Position numbers and translations under genes: made by a program
Assembly: GCF_014197795.1 (NCBI RefSeq)
Contig: NZ_JACIGI010000004.1
Span: 167,003 to 231,002 of the forward strand
DNA: 64,000 nucleotides
Source: Roseospira goensis
GTDB lineage: Bacteria; Pseudomonadota; Alphaproteobacteria; Rhodospirillales; Rhodospirillaceae
Direction: 5' to 3'
Shown here: positions 1 through 9,951 of the stretch, piece by piece
Layout of the letters: each line of letters begins with the position of its first letter
Numbering within the stretch: position 1 is the stretch's first letter
Notes under the pieces: model-generated
Databases searched by the model: none
Told to the model about the DNA's origin: nothing
The model's input: only the letters and a program-made list of their open reading frames with translations

Positions 1-834
1 CGTGATGCGGCCGCGCCAGAACGGATAGGTCTCGCCCCCGGCCGCGCGGGCCACGGTGAAGGCGTGGGGGAGCCGCACGCCGTCCACAATCCGGTAGTCG
101 TCGCGCGTCGCTACTTCGCCGGAGCCATGGTACGGCGTTGTCAGGTCGCCGTCCGCCTCGGCGCGGAACGCCACAAGGGCGCCGTCCTCCCGGAAGCTGG
201 CGACCAGAGCGGTCTCCATGCCCCGCCACGTGGCCACAGCGCGGGCGTGGCGATCGTCCAAGGGCTCCCATCGCACCGGTCCGCCGGGCAGCAGGGCCAT
301 GGGATAGAGCGGGCTCTCGATCAGCCAGCGCCGCAGCGAGAGGCGGTCCAGCTCAGGCGAGCCGGTGAGATCGACGACACTGACCGTGGACAGGACCCGG
401 GCGTTCATCGCCATGGAACCGTCCACATAGGCGTCATAGACACGCGCCCAGACGCCGGGGAGAAGCGGTGTGGTCGCGTCGAACACCAGGGCCGGCACGC
501 CGGCCGCGGCGATCTGGCGGGCCGTGGTGGGCTCGAAGGCCGTGGCGCCGGGGCGGCGGAAGTCCCCCGCCATCGTCATCGTGACCGTCGCGGCCGCCGG
601 CACCGGTCCGTCCGGGAAGGCGAACGCGATGTAGCGCCGCACCGGCGCCGGCAGAGCCTCCAGCGCCGCCGCCTGGGGCACGGGTGATGGCGTTGCGGCC
701 CCCGCCTCGGCGACCCGGTCCCGCCAGGTGTCGATGGCCGTCTCCATGTGCTGGTGGTTCCAGGCGACGATGCCTGCGGCCAGTCCGAAGGCGGCGACCA
801 GCGCTACACCGGCGCGGCGGACCAAGCGGCTCAC
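1..834 (-). CDS. DUF6544-family protein, partial (3' end outside window)
   Basis: The frame runs 278 codons to the window edge without a stop. The start is a GTG at 834 that overlaps the TGA of the upstream tetR gene (GTGA), so the two are probably translationally coupled. Residues 1-25 look like one N-terminal membrane anchor or signal. The body contains runs such as VWARVYDAYVDGSMAM, ELDRLSLRRWLIESPLYPMA and VRWEPLDD, which fit the DUF6544 (formerly DUF6920) pattern of conserved Trp, Tyr-Pro and Asp residues. The biochemical role of this family is unknown to me. Being coupled to a TetR-type gene suggests it is part of that regulator's target operon. Family assignment is by motif recall, not a search. 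Confidence 0.6.
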   Translation of the reverse strand, partial: MSRLVRRAGVALVAAFGLAAGIVAWNHQHMETAIDTWRDRVAEAGAATPSPVPQAAALEALPAPVRRYIAFAFPDGPVPAAATVTMTMAGDFRRPGATAFEPTTARQIAAAGVPALVFDATTPLLPGVWARVYDAYVDGSMAMNARVLSTVSVVDLTGSPELDRLSLRRWLIESPLYPMALLPGGPVRWEPLDDRHARAVATWRGMETALVASFREDGALVAFRAEADGDLTTPYHGSGEVATRDDYRIVDGVRLPHAFTVARAAGGETYPFWRGRIT

Positions 835-1472
835 GGGGCGCTCTCCTCGGCGCGGCCGCCGGCTCGGGTGGCGACGATGAACGCCATCATGGCGTCCACG
901 GTCGCGTCGGCGGCGGCCAGGGGACTGGTGTCGGCGGTTGGCGCCCGCCCCTGCAGCAGCAGCGACAGCGCCCCGTGCAACGTGGACCACAGCGTGAAGG
1001 CGATGCGGTCGGGGTCGGCGCCAGGCAGATAACCCTCGGCCTGGACCGCGACCACCCCGGCGCGCAGGAAGTCGAGGGACTTCAGGCCCACGTCGCTCTC
1101 GAAGAGGGTACCGGCGAGCCCGCTGTCGCGGGGCGGATCGAACATCAGGCGGTAGAGGGCCGGGTTCTTCAGCGCGAACCGGGCATAGGCCCGCCCCCCC
1201 TCGCGCAGGCGCGCCAGGGCGTCCCCGCGGGTGCCCGCCCCAACGTCCATCTTCTCGGCGTAGAGCCACGCGAAGCCGGCGTCGTGCACGGCCCGCAGCA
1301 GCGCGGTCTTGTCGCGGAAATGGCCGTAGAGGGCCGGCGGGCGGCACCCCACCGCGGCGGCCACCTGCGCCAGCGTCAGATCGCGGGCGTCGCGATCCTC
1401 CAGCAGGCGGATCGTCTCCGAGATCGCCAGCGCGCGGATGTCGCGCGCCTGATCCTTGCGCGGTCGCGCCAT
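831..1472 (-). CDS. TetR/AcrR-family transcriptional regulator (WHG-type C-terminal domain)
   Basis: The product is about 213 residues. The N-terminal helix-turn-helix is at residues ~10-55, with the typical TetR segment LTLAQVAAAVGCRPPALYGHF followed by DKTALLRAV. The C-terminal part carries LWSTLHGALSLL, the Trp...His-Gly signature of the TetR WHG ligand-binding domain. I chose the ATG at 1472 because GGAGG lies 11 bases upstream; an in-frame ATG eight codons earlier has no better site. It is a likely autorepressor: a perfect 9-bp inverted repeat lies 29 bp upstream of the start. Its stop overlaps the start of the DUF6544 gene, so both are probably transcribed together. The effector is unknown. 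Confidence 0.88.
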   Translation of the reverse strand: MARPRKDQARDIRALAISETIRLLEDRDARDLTLAQVAAAVGCRPPALYGHFRDKTALLRAVHDAGFAWLYAEKMDVGAGTRGDALARLREGGRAYARFALKNPALYRLMFDPPRDSGLAGTLFESDVGLKSLDFLRAGVVAVQAEGYLPGADPDRIAFTLWSTLHGALSLLLQGRAPTADTSPLAAADATVDAMMAFIVATRAGGRAEESAP

Positions 1473-1500
1473 GGACGGGCGTGCCTCCGGGACCATAGAA

Positions 1501-1533
1501 AACCGAACGTCATTAATTTAACAGCGTTCGGTT
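1501..1533. promoter_or_regulatory. Candidate TetR operator (perfect 9-bp inverted repeat)
   Basis: AACCGAACG at 1501-1509 is mirrored exactly by CGTTCGGTT at 1525-1533 around a 15-bp AT-rich centre. It lies just upstream of the tetR start in an otherwise GC-rich gap between tetR and ssb. Size, symmetry and position fit an autoregulatory TetR operator; binding is inferred. Confidence 0.7.
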
Positions 1534-1574
1534 CCCTTGGCGACCGGTTTCATCGCATCGCCCGGCGCGGCGGA

Positions 1575-2099
1575 TCAGAACGGGATGTCGTCCTCGGGGT
1601 CGCCCGGACCGGGCCCGGGCGGGCTCGAGTCCCAACCGCCGCCGCGACCCGACCCGCCGTAGCCGGCATCCGGCGGCCCGGCGTCGTAATCGCGGCCGCC
1701 GTTGCTCATGCCGCCGCCTGGGCCGCCACCCTGGCCGCCACCTCCACCGGCGCGGCTATCCAGCATGGTCATCTCGGCCCCCGGCCCCTGGAGCACCACC
1801 TCGGTGCTGTAGCGGTCCTGGCCGGACTGATCCTGCCATTTGCGGGTCTGGAGCGCGCCGCAGAGATAGACCTTCGAGCCCTTACGGAGATAGCGCTCGG
1901 CGATGTCGGCCAGCGGGCCGAAGATGGCGACGCTGTGCCACTCCGTGCGCTCGCGCCGCTCCCCGGTCTGGCGATCCTTCCAGGTATCGGTGGTGGCGAC
2001 GCGCAGGTTGGCCACCTTGCCGCCGTTCTGGAAGGTGCGGCACTCGGGATCGCGGCCGAGGTTGCCGATCAGGATGACCTTGTTGACGCTGCCTGCCAT
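1575..2099 (-). CDS. ssb: Single-stranded DNA-binding protein
   Basis: SSB coats single-stranded DNA in replication, repair and recombination. The 174-residue product starts [19 protein letters not shown], the standard SSB opening, and the OB-fold covers residues ~4-110 ([31 protein letters not shown]). A Gly/Pro-rich disordered linker follows, and the protein ends in the acidic tip DDIPF that binds partner proteins. The ATG at 2099 has GGAG 7 bases upstream. The frame stays open further upstream, but that part does not look like SSB. Length matches the family (160-180 residues). Confidence 0.97.
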   Translation of the reverse strand: MAGSVNKVILIGNLGRDPECRTFQNGGKVANLRVATTDTWKDRQTGERRERTEWHSVAIFGPLADIAERYLRKGSKVYLCGALQTRKWQDQSGQDRYSTEVVLQGPGAEMTMLDSRAGGGGGQGGGPGGGMSNGGRDYDAGPPDAGYGGSGRGGGWDSSPPGPGPGDPEDDIPF

Positions 2100-2417
2100 G
2101 GGGAACTCCGGAGCCGTACCAATGCCTGTCCTGGCGGTCTCATAATCACTTCTGCGCGAGCCGCCGTCTGTCGCCCACTCTATCCGCGGCCGCGCCTGGG
2201 GGAAAGCCCTCTGCCTGGGACCGCATCGCCGGGTGGCGCCTCCATTACGACATGTCGCTCCCGTGCCGTCACACGAAAGATCGCTGCGGGATTGCCACGG
2301 GGCGCGCGCCTTCCCTATCTTCCCGGGGCTCACCATATCGGGCCAGGCGCGCGTCTCTTCAGTCACGCCGCGCCGCAGGACCAAGAACGACTCATCACAT
2401 CACGGGGAAGCACGACC
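2100..2417. other. Divergent intergenic region between ssb and livK-like gene
   Basis: This 318-bp gap should hold the promoters of ssb (leftward) and the binding-protein gene (rightward). Apart from one sigma70-like box for the rightward gene I see no strong repeat, operator or RNA structure. Open frames crossing it look like readthrough of neighbouring composition, not genes. Confidence 0.5.
2292..2321 (+). promoter_or_regulatory. Possible sigma70-type promoter of the binding-protein gene
   Basis: TTGCCA at 2292-2297 and TATCTT at 2316-2321 are separated by 18 bp and lie 97 bp upstream of the start at 2418. The match is partial (TTGACA/TATAAT consensus) and in GC-rich DNA such pairs arise by chance, so this is tentative. 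Confidence 0.3.
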
Positions 2418-3653
2418 ATGACGACGCGCAGCTTGACATCCCCCCTGAAGATCGCGGGCCCCCTGAAGATCGCGGGCCTCGCCACCGCAACGGCCATCGC
2501 CCTGGGCGCGGCCGCGCACGCCCAGGAGATCAAGATCGGCGCCATCGTGCCGATGACCGGCGACCTCCAGGCGTACGGCGAGACCACGCTGAACGGCATC
2601 CGCCTGGCGGAGAAGGAGATCAACGCCGCCGGGGGCGACATCTCCGTGGTCGTCGGCGACACCCAGACGGCACCGCAGGCCGGCGTCGACGCCGCGCAGA
2701 AGCTGGTCTCCGTCGAGAAGGTCAGCGGTCTGGTCGGCGCGCTCTCGTCCGGTGTCACCATCCCCATTGCGCAGTCGGTCTCGGCCGTGGTCGGCGTGCC
2801 GCAGATCTCGGGCGCGTCCACCTCCCCCGTCATCACGAACCTGGAGGACAACGACTTCCTGTTCCGCACCGTGCCCTCCGACGCCGGTCAGGGTGTCGCG
2901 CTGGCGCAGGTGACGCAGGAGCGCGGGATTGAGTCCGTGGCCATCATGTACGTCAACAACGACTACGGCAAAGGGCTCGCCGATTCGTTCCAGGCGGCCT
3001 TCGAGGCCCTGGGCGGCACGGTCACCCAGTCGGTCGGCTTCGAGAAGAACCAGGCCTCCTATCGCGGCGAGTTGCAGAACGCCGCCGACGGGGACGCCGA
3101 GCGCCTGGTCCTGATCGCCTATCCGGAAAGCGGCCAGACCATTCTGCGCCAGTCCCTGGAGGGTGGCCTGTTCGACAAGTTCATCTTCACCGACGGCCTG
3201 AAGGCCCCCGAGCTGGTCTCGGCCCTTGGCGCCGAGTACATGAACGGCACCTTCGGCACGACCGCCAAGGCGCTGGAGACCGAGGGCACCAAGCACTTCC
3301 ACGAGGCCTGGGTCGCCGAGTACGGCGCCGAGTCCGACAAGCCCTATCACGACACCGCCTATGACGCCGTGCACCTGCTGGCGTTGGCGGCGGTCAAGGC
3401 GGGCGCCACCGATCCGGTTGCCGTGCGCGACGCCCTGCGCGACGTCGCCAATCCGCCCGGTGAGAAGGTCGGCCCGGGCCAGTACGCCAAGGCGCTGGAG
3501 CTGCTGAACGCCGGCACGGACATCGACTACGAGGGCGCGGCCGGCTCCCAGAACTTCGACTCGAACGGCGACGTCGCCGGGACCTTCGAGCTGTGGGAGA
3601 TCAAGGACGGCAAGTTCGTCAGCGAACGCGTGTTCGAACCCAAGGCGATGTAG
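2418..3653 (+). CDS. Branched-chain amino-acid-type ABC transporter periplasmic binding protein
   Basis: The 411-residue product is a type I periplasmic binding protein (LivK/Leu-Ile-Val family). A Sec signal peptide occupies residues ~1-34, ending ALGAAAHAQ, followed by EIKIGAIVPMTGDLQAYGE, the classic start of the mature lobe; VVGDTQTAPQAGVDAAQKLV and GALSSGVTIPIAQ are also typical. ATG at 2418 follows GGGGAAG. The gene stands alone, with no permease or ATPase nearby. It may serve the liv-type operon near 52-57 kb or a system elsewhere, and its ligand cannot be read from sequence. Within the signal peptide the codons for PLKIAG are duplicated in tandem. Confidence 0.9.
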   Translation: MTTRSLTSPLKIAGPLKIAGLATATAIALGAAAHAQEIKIGAIVPMTGDLQAYGETTLNGIRLAEKEINAAGGDISVVVGDTQTAPQAGVDAAQKLVSVEKVSGLVGALSSGVTIPIAQSVSAVVGVPQISGASTSPVITNLEDNDFLFRTVPSDAGQGVALAQVTQERGIESVAIMYVNNDYGKGLADSFQAAFEALGGTVTQSVGFEKNQASYRGELQNAADGDAERLVLIAYPESGQTILRQSLEGGLFDKFIFTDGLKAPELVSALGAEYMNGTFGTTAKALETEGTKHFHEAWVAEYGAESDKPYHDTAYDAVHLLALAAVKAGATDPVAVRDALRDVANPPGEKVGPGQYAKALELLNAGTDIDYEGAAGSQNFDSNGDVAGTFELWEIKDGKFVSERVFEPKAM

Positions 3654-3664
3654 ACCGTAGTGGT

Positions 3665-3703
3665 TGGCACGGCCGGCGCCAGTGGACCGCGCCGACCGTG
3701 CCA
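3665..3703. terminator. Bidirectional terminator-like hairpin between convergent genes
   Basis: A 15-bp stem (3665-3679 against 3689-3703, one mismatch) closes a 9-base loop. It lies between the stop of the binding-protein gene (3653) and the stop of the oppositely oriented exporter gene (3731). No U-tract follows, so it may act as an RNA 3'-end stabiliser or factor-assisted terminator. Confidence 0.55.
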
Positions 3704-3730
3704 GTCCCCTGCGTGTCGACCGGTCGGCGT

Positions 3731-4714
3731 CTATTCCGAGGAGTCCACCGCCCCGGGACAGCGGCCGGCGGGGTTGCCCTCGGTGTCGGGCGCGTCGGTC
3801 TCCGCCGGGTCCGCTGCCCGCTCCGGGGCTTGTCCGCTCAGCGCCAGCCCCACGGCCAGCGCCGCCACGGCCAACCCGAACAGACCCTCGGGCGTCAGAG
3901 TCTCGCCAAACGCGAACCAGGCCATGACCATGGTGACGGGCGGTGACAGATAGGTGAGGCTTGCGACCCGCGAGGCGGGCATGCGCCGCAGCAGCATGAA
4001 CATGACCGCATAGGCCGCCAGCGACACGACCAGCGCGAGCCAGACGACGGCGAAGATGAACTGGCCGTTCCAGTCCGCCGCCAGCCCCTCCAGCCCCACC
4101 GCGAGCGGGCCGAGCACGACCACAGACGCCAGGCCGTGCAGGAACGTCACGAACAGGATCGGCGGCCTTTCTTCCCCGTCGACGGTCGCGCCGCGGTCGA
4201 GCAGCGAGGCCACCGTGATGGCCAGCACGGCCAGGAACGGCAACAGGTGCGCGGCCACCGACCCGCCCAGGCTGATCCCGTCTCCGATCACGATCGCCAC
4301 CGCGACCAAACCGAGGACAAGCCCCACCCATTCGCGCCGACTGACCTGCTCCCCGGTCATCCGGGCCGACAGGCTCCCGGTCAGCAGGGGCTGCAACGCG
4401 GTGATGAAGGCGGCCAGACCGGCCGACAGCCCCAATTCGATGGAGCCCAGGACGGGCGCAAGCCACCCGGCATGCGCCAGGGCGCCCACGACGGCGTGAC
4501 GCGCCAGATCGCGCTTCGCGAGCCGGAACCACCGCCACTGCCCCGCCAGCGTGACCAGGGCGGCCAGGACGACGACCACGACCACGTAGCGCCAGAACAG
4601 GATGGTGAAGGTTCCGGCGTGGTCCAGGCCATACTTGGCCCCGACGAACCCCGAACTCCACAGGATAACGAACAGCGCGCCGAGCGCGGGCAACGCCGGA
4701 ATCCGTGCCGTCAC
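3731..4714 (-). CDS. DMT/EamA-family membrane transporter
   Basis: The 327-residue product has about ten hydrophobic segments arranged as two EamA repeats, opening PALGALFVILWSSGFVGAKYGL, the usual start of RhaT/EamA exporters. GTG at 4714 is preceded by AAGGAGGGG at ideal spacing; the frame extends upstream but that extension is Arg/Pro/Ala-rich and lacks a site. The last ~25 residues are a polar, proline-rich tail. Family members export metabolites such as amino acids; the substrate here is unknown. It converges on the binding-protein gene and appears to be transcribed alone. Confidence 0.85.
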   Translation of the reverse strand: MTARIPALPALGALFVILWSSGFVGAKYGLDHAGTFTILFWRYVVVVVVLAALVTLAGQWRWFRLAKRDLARHAVVGALAHAGWLAPVLGSIELGLSAGLAAFITALQPLLTGSLSARMTGEQVSRREWVGLVLGLVAVAIVIGDGISLGGSVAAHLLPFLAVLAITVASLLDRGATVDGEERPPILFVTFLHGLASVVVLGPLAVGLEGLAADWNGQFIFAVVWLALVVSLAAYAVMFMLLRRMPASRVASLTYLSPPVTMVMAWFAFGETLTPEGLFGLAVAALAVGLALSGQAPERAADPAETDAPDTEGNPAGRCPGAVDSSE

Positions 4715-5086
4715 TGCACCCCTCCTTGACCCAGTCTCCTCCGGAGAACAGCCGGACCGGCCGCCACGTTCCATGGCCATGTGCTCGGGCGCGCCGAGGG
4801 CTGGGCCGCCGGCGCGCGCCCGGCCCGTGCCCGGCCTCTGGATCGGAGCCCGAAGGCGTGCGGCGTCACCGCCCTCACCTGGGCGGCGACAGCGGCGGCG
4901 ACAAGGGCGGCGACAAGGGCGGCAACAGGGCCGGGCACGAGGCCCCACAGGGATAGCCCACAGGAAAGCGGCGCGTCGGGTCTCCCCGGCGCGCCGTTTT
5001 CATTGGTCGGATACACGGGTGGGAACGGCCGGGCGGCGGCTCCCCAAAGGACAGGCGCCCCACCCGATCCGGTCCTCGTCCTGGCC

Positions 5087-5118
5087 GGCCTTGATCCTGA
5101 CTCGTCAGGATCAAGGCC
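5087..5118. terminator. Perfect 14-bp hairpin downstream of hppA
   Basis: GGCCTTGATCCTGA (5087-5100) and its exact complement (5105-5118) enclose the loop CTCG. It is the distal of two hairpins behind hppA, which is read leftward. The stem is unusually long and perfect; there is no T-run. It could terminate hppA or be a mobile palindromic repeat. Confidence 0.6.
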
Positions 5119-5157
5119 ATGATCGGCTTCGCCGCGCCGGCTCGTCTTCTGGTCAAG

Positions 5158-5180
5158 CTGGCATCGCAGAGCGATGCCAG
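5158..5180. terminator. Perfect 10-bp hairpin next to the hppA stop
   Basis: CTGGCATCGC (5158-5167) pairs exactly with GCGATGCCAG (5171-5180) around a 3-base loop, 19 bp beyond the hppA stop codon. Position fits an hppA terminator or mRNA-stabilising hairpin. Confidence 0.6.
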
Positions 5181-5198
5181 AGGCGCGCCGGCCGGTCC

Positions 5199-7331
<2,133 letters not shown>

Positions 7332-7559
7332 CCTTCGCTAGAGCATTTGACCGTCCGTCCGGGTATCGAATCGCGTCTGCGACTCACCCCGTCCGCGTCG
7401 GGTCGAGCCCCGTATCCCCTTGGACCCCCGGTGTTTGCCGGTTGTTGCGTCCTTATCGCGGCATGGGAGCCTGCCAGAAGACCCGGGTCCAGGCAACGCA
7501 AGACCGGCATATCCGCACAGGTTTTAGGGATTTCCGGTCGCACCGCCGCGGGACCGGCG

Positions 7560-8054
7560 TCAGCGGGCGTAGGCCCCGTCGATGAGCACGTCGTGCACCT
7601 TGTCCGAGCCGACCACCGCGGCGCTGAGCGCGTTCAGCACGGCCTTGACGGACACCAGGTCGAGTCGCCCGGTGCGGTCGCGGATGTCGGGCAGTTCCGT
7701 GAGCAGACCGGTCAGGAAGGCGTCCGTCAGGCGCGGTATGGCCCGGGTCACGTCGGCGCGGGCCTCGGGATCCACATGCAGACGCAGGCTGAGCAGCAGA
7801 TGGGTGCGCGACACTCCGTCCGCGATCACCGGAACCGCGAGCTGGGGCAGCCGCATGAAGACGGGCTCGGGGCCATAGTCCGGCGGCGGCGGCGCGGCGA
7901 CCGCCGCCTCGTCCGGCTCGGCCGGCAGGCCCAGCAGGCTGGCCAGCATCGGCCGCACACCCAGCACGTCGGGCACGACGCCCATGGCGGTCAGGCCGCC
8001 GGCTCCGGCGACCAGCAAAAGGAGCAGCACAACAAGGACCAGAAGCCGTTTCAT
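7560..8054 (-). CDS. FliL-like membrane-anchored protein
   Basis: The 164-residue product has one N-terminal membrane helix (MKRLLVLVVLLLLLVAGAGG), a Pro/Ala-rich linker to about residue 60, then a compact domain with FMRLPQLAVPV and LLLSLRLHVD. That layout matches FliL-type stator-associated proteins. No other flagellar gene is nearby. It follows thiL by 48 bp on the same strand, a position I associate with alphaproteobacterial thiL clusters. A role at the flagellar motor is inferred from the family; a housekeeping membrane role is equally possible here. Confidence 0.65.
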   Translation of the reverse strand: MKRLLVLVVLLLLLVAGAGGLTAMGVVPDVLGVRPMLASLLGLPAEPDEAAVAAPPPPDYGPEPVFMRLPQLAVPVIADGVSRTHLLLSLRLHVDPEARADVTRAIPRLTDAFLTGLLTELPDIRDRTGRLDLVSVKAVLNALSAAVVGSDKVHDVLIDGAYAR

Positions 8055-8102
8055 TGCCTTCGCTCTCTCATGGGGGACAGGCAGCGGCCGCGCCTCCCGC
8101 CG

Positions 8103-9089
8103 TCACCAGCGATGGCGCCACCCCGCCTCGGCCAGCGTCAAGGGCGCGCCGTCCGCGGCCCGGACCGTCACCCCGGCTCCCGGTCGCAGGCCGCCGATCC
8201 GCGCCACCGCGACCCCCACTCCGGCGGCGGCCGCGCGCACGGCGTCGTCCCGATCCGGCGGCGCCGTGAACAGGAGCTGGTAGTCATCACCCCCGGTCAG
8301 GACGGACGTCATCAGGGCAGGGTCTTGCGCCAGGGCGGTCCCCACGGCGTCCGACAGTGGCACACGCGCGGCCTCCACCTCGGCCGCGACGCCGCTGGCC
8401 GTGCACAGGTGACCCAGGTCCGCGACCAGCCCGTCGGACACATCCAGGGCCGCCGTCGCCACCCCACGCAGGGCCACCCCCAGCGCCACCGGCGGGTCGG
8501 GCAGCCAGTACCGTTCCCGCAGCGCTGCCGCCGCCGCCGGTTCCGGCAGGGTCAGCGCCCCATCCAGGACCCGGAGGCCGAGGGCCGCATCGCCCAGGGT
8601 GCCGGAGACCCACACCGCGTCGCCGGCCCGACCGCCGGCGCGCGCCAGATGCTGGCCGGGCGGCACGGCACCCAGGATCGCGACCGTGAAGGTCGCCGGC
8701 CCCAGGGTCGCCACCGTATCGCCGCCCAGCAGGGCGACGCCATAGCGGGTCAGGTCGTGGTCGAGGCCGGCGGTGAACTGGTCCATCCAGGCGTCGTCCT
8801 CGGCCGCGGAGAGTGCCGACGACAGCAGCACCCCGAGCGGCGCCGCCCCCATCGCGGCCATGTCGGACACGTTGACCCGCAGCGCCTTTCGGGCCACCCG
8901 GTCGGGCGCATCGTCGGTCCGGAAATGGACACCGGACACCAGGGTGTCCATGCTCACCACCAGGTTCTGGCCTTCCGGCGGCGGCGCCAGCACCGCAGCA
9001 TCGTCGGTCAGCCCCAGGGCGCCCGGATGGCGCCGCGCGAGCGGGGCGTACAGGGCTGAGATCAGTTCGAATTCGCCGCGCCGTGGCAT
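8103..9089 (-). CDS. thiL: Thiamine-monophosphate kinase
   Basis: ThiL phosphorylates thiamine monophosphate with ATP to thiamine diphosphate, the last step of cofactor synthesis. The 328-residue protein opens GEFELISALYAPLARR and has the Mg2+-binding DDAAVL, the SMDTLVSGVHF strand and the GGDTVAT motif, in the order of the AIRS/PurM-like fold. The C-terminal half carries DVSDGLVADLGHLC and GGDDYQLLF. ATG at 9089 has GGGATAGG upstream. It follows nusB by 51 bp, the common alphaproteobacterial order. Length and motifs are complete. Confidence 0.96.
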   Translation of the reverse strand: MPRRGEFELISALYAPLARRHPGALGLTDDAAVLAPPPEGQNLVVSMDTLVSGVHFRTDDAPDRVARKALRVNVSDMAAMGAAPLGVLLSSALSAAEDDAWMDQFTAGLDHDLTRYGVALLGGDTVATLGPATFTVAILGAVPPGQHLARAGGRAGDAVWVSGTLGDAALGLRVLDGALTLPEPAAAAALRERYWLPDPPVALGVALRGVATAALDVSDGLVADLGHLCTASGVAAEVEAARVPLSDAVGTALAQDPALMTSVLTGGDDYQLLFTAPPDRDDAVRAAAAGVGVAVARIGGLRPGAGVTVRAADGAPLTLAEAGWRHRW

Positions 9090-9140
9090 GCCTATCCCAG
9101 TCCTACCCCAGTCTGTGTCCGCTGGGCCAACGCGTGCGGA

Positions 9141-9650
9141 TCATCGGGCCGCGAAGGCGTCGGGGTGTACCTCGCGTGCGATCCGGTCGAGCACGGCATT
9201 GACCAGTTTGACCTCCGGCCCGTCGTAGAACGCCCCGGCCAGGTCGACGTACTCCGTGATGGTCACGCGGGGCGGAATGTCCGCCATTTCGGTCAGCTCG
9301 TAGACCGCCACCCGCAGGATGGCCCGCAGCAGGGTCTCCAGGCGGCCCCGGCTCCACTCCCCGGACAGGCAGGCGTCGATGGTCTCGTCGAGCCTGTCCA
9401 TGTTGGCGGCCGCGCCGCGCCCGAGCTGGGTCAGGACCAGGGTGTCCGCGGGCGCCAGGGGGGTGGCCTCCTCGCGCGGCTCGAACAGCCCGTCGGGGTC
9501 GGGCACGTCGGCCAGCGCCTCGCCGCCCAGACGGCCCTCCAGAATCTCGCGCAGGACATCGCCGATCGTCGCGCCGCCGACGGCGACGGCGTAGAGGGCC
9601 TGGACGGCGGCCAACCGGGCGGCACTGCGACGCCGGGCACGGGTGCTCAT
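9141..9650 (-). CDS. nusB: Transcription antitermination factor NusB
   Basis: NusB binds boxA RNA together with NusE (S10) to support antitermination on rRNA operons. The 169-residue, all-helical product starts STRARRRSAARLAAVQALYA and has the conserved C-terminal pair LLRAILRVAVYEL and ITEYVDLAGAFYDGPEVKLVNAVLDRIAR. ATG at 9650 is preceded by AAGGA. It sits between the rib genes and thiL, but two palindromic repeats and a leader hairpin separate it from ribH, so it may have its own promoter. Confidence 0.96.
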   Translation of the reverse strand: MSTRARRRSAARLAAVQALYAVAVGGATIGDVLREILEGRLGGEALADVPDPDGLFEPREEATPLAPADTLVLTQLGRGAAANMDRLDETIDACLSGEWSRGRLETLLRAILRVAVYELTEMADIPPRVTITEYVDLAGAFYDGPEVKLVNAVLDRIAREVHPDAFAAR

Positions 9651-9690
9651 CGCTTCGTGTGGTCCTTGCTTGCGGGCCGGAAGGCTCCGT

Positions 9691-9737
9691 GTGCAGCGCG
9701 ACCTTCAAGGCACTCTCCCTTGAAAGGGTCGCTGCAC
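9691..9737 (-). promoter_or_regulatory. Long leader hairpin upstream of nusB
   Basis: Bases 9691-9710 and 9718-9737 form an imperfect 20-bp inverted repeat (shared ends GTGCAGCG and TTCAAGG). On the nusB strand it would lie about 40-90 bases upstream of the start codon, in the presumed 5' leader. It could be an attenuator or translational control element; no U-run is visible directly after it. Confidence 0.4.
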
Positions 9738-9814
9738 AAAACATTGTTTTTGTAGTGCACTTTCGATCCGGACAAAAGAAGACGGACTGCACCTTTTGTC
9801 GGGGTCCGTGCCCT

Positions 9815-9876
9815 AGGGCAGATCGTGATCAATCTGACTCACGCCGTGTGTCGGATTGATCACGTGACTCTGCCCT
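9815..9876. repeat. Nested palindromic element, GATCAATC-type inner arm (element G)
   Basis: Outer arms AGGGCAGA (9815-9822) and TCTGCCCT (9869-9876) enclose an inner palindrome built on GTGATCAATC (9825-9834) and GATTGATCAC (9854-9863), with a further imperfect core. The inner arm is related to those at 35252 and 39800. It is separated by 13 bp from the next element at 9890. Confidence 0.7.
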
Positions 9877-9889
9877 GACTCAAGGAGTA

Positions 9890-9951
9890 AGGGCGGATCG
9901 ACCCATGGCATTGGAACCCGGGCGCGGGTCCAATGCCGTGCGATGCGCCCT
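9890..9951. repeat. Nested palindromic element, GGCATTGGA-type inner arm (element H)
   Basis: Outer arms AGGGCGGATC (9890-9899) and GATGCGCCCT (9942-9951) surround the inner arms GGCATTGGAACCCG (9907-9920) and CGGGTCCAATGCC (9925-9937). The terminal CCCTAG spans the ribH stop codon. The same inner arm recurs at 17428-17489. Confidence 0.75.

Larger units (their letters stand above)
4715..5198. other. Intergenic region with no convincing gene
   Basis: This 484-bp gap lies between the exporter start and the hppA stop. It contains short GGCGACAAG-type direct repeats around 4882-4926 and two strong hairpins near the hppA end (listed separately). Reading frames through it are Arg/Gly/Pro-rich and lack ribosome binding sites. 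Confidence 0.55.
9651..9949. other. Repeat-rich spacer between ribH and nusB
   Basis: This 299-bp gap holds, from the nusB side, a long imperfect hairpin (9691-9737), an AT-richer stretch (about 9736-9800) that may carry the nusB promoter, and two nested palindromes (9815-9876 and 9890-9951), the second of which includes the ribH stop codon. No gene is visible. Confidence 0.6.

Noticed and set aside
684-2417. In-frame extension of the binding-protein gene upstream to 684
   Set aside because: The extension runs antisense through tetR and ssb. The signal peptide and ribosome site at 2418 define the real start.
2400-4661. A 753-codon minus-strand frame over the binding-protein and exporter genes
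   Set aside because: Low-complexity product, antisense to a clear periplasmic binding protein and out of frame with the DMT exporter.
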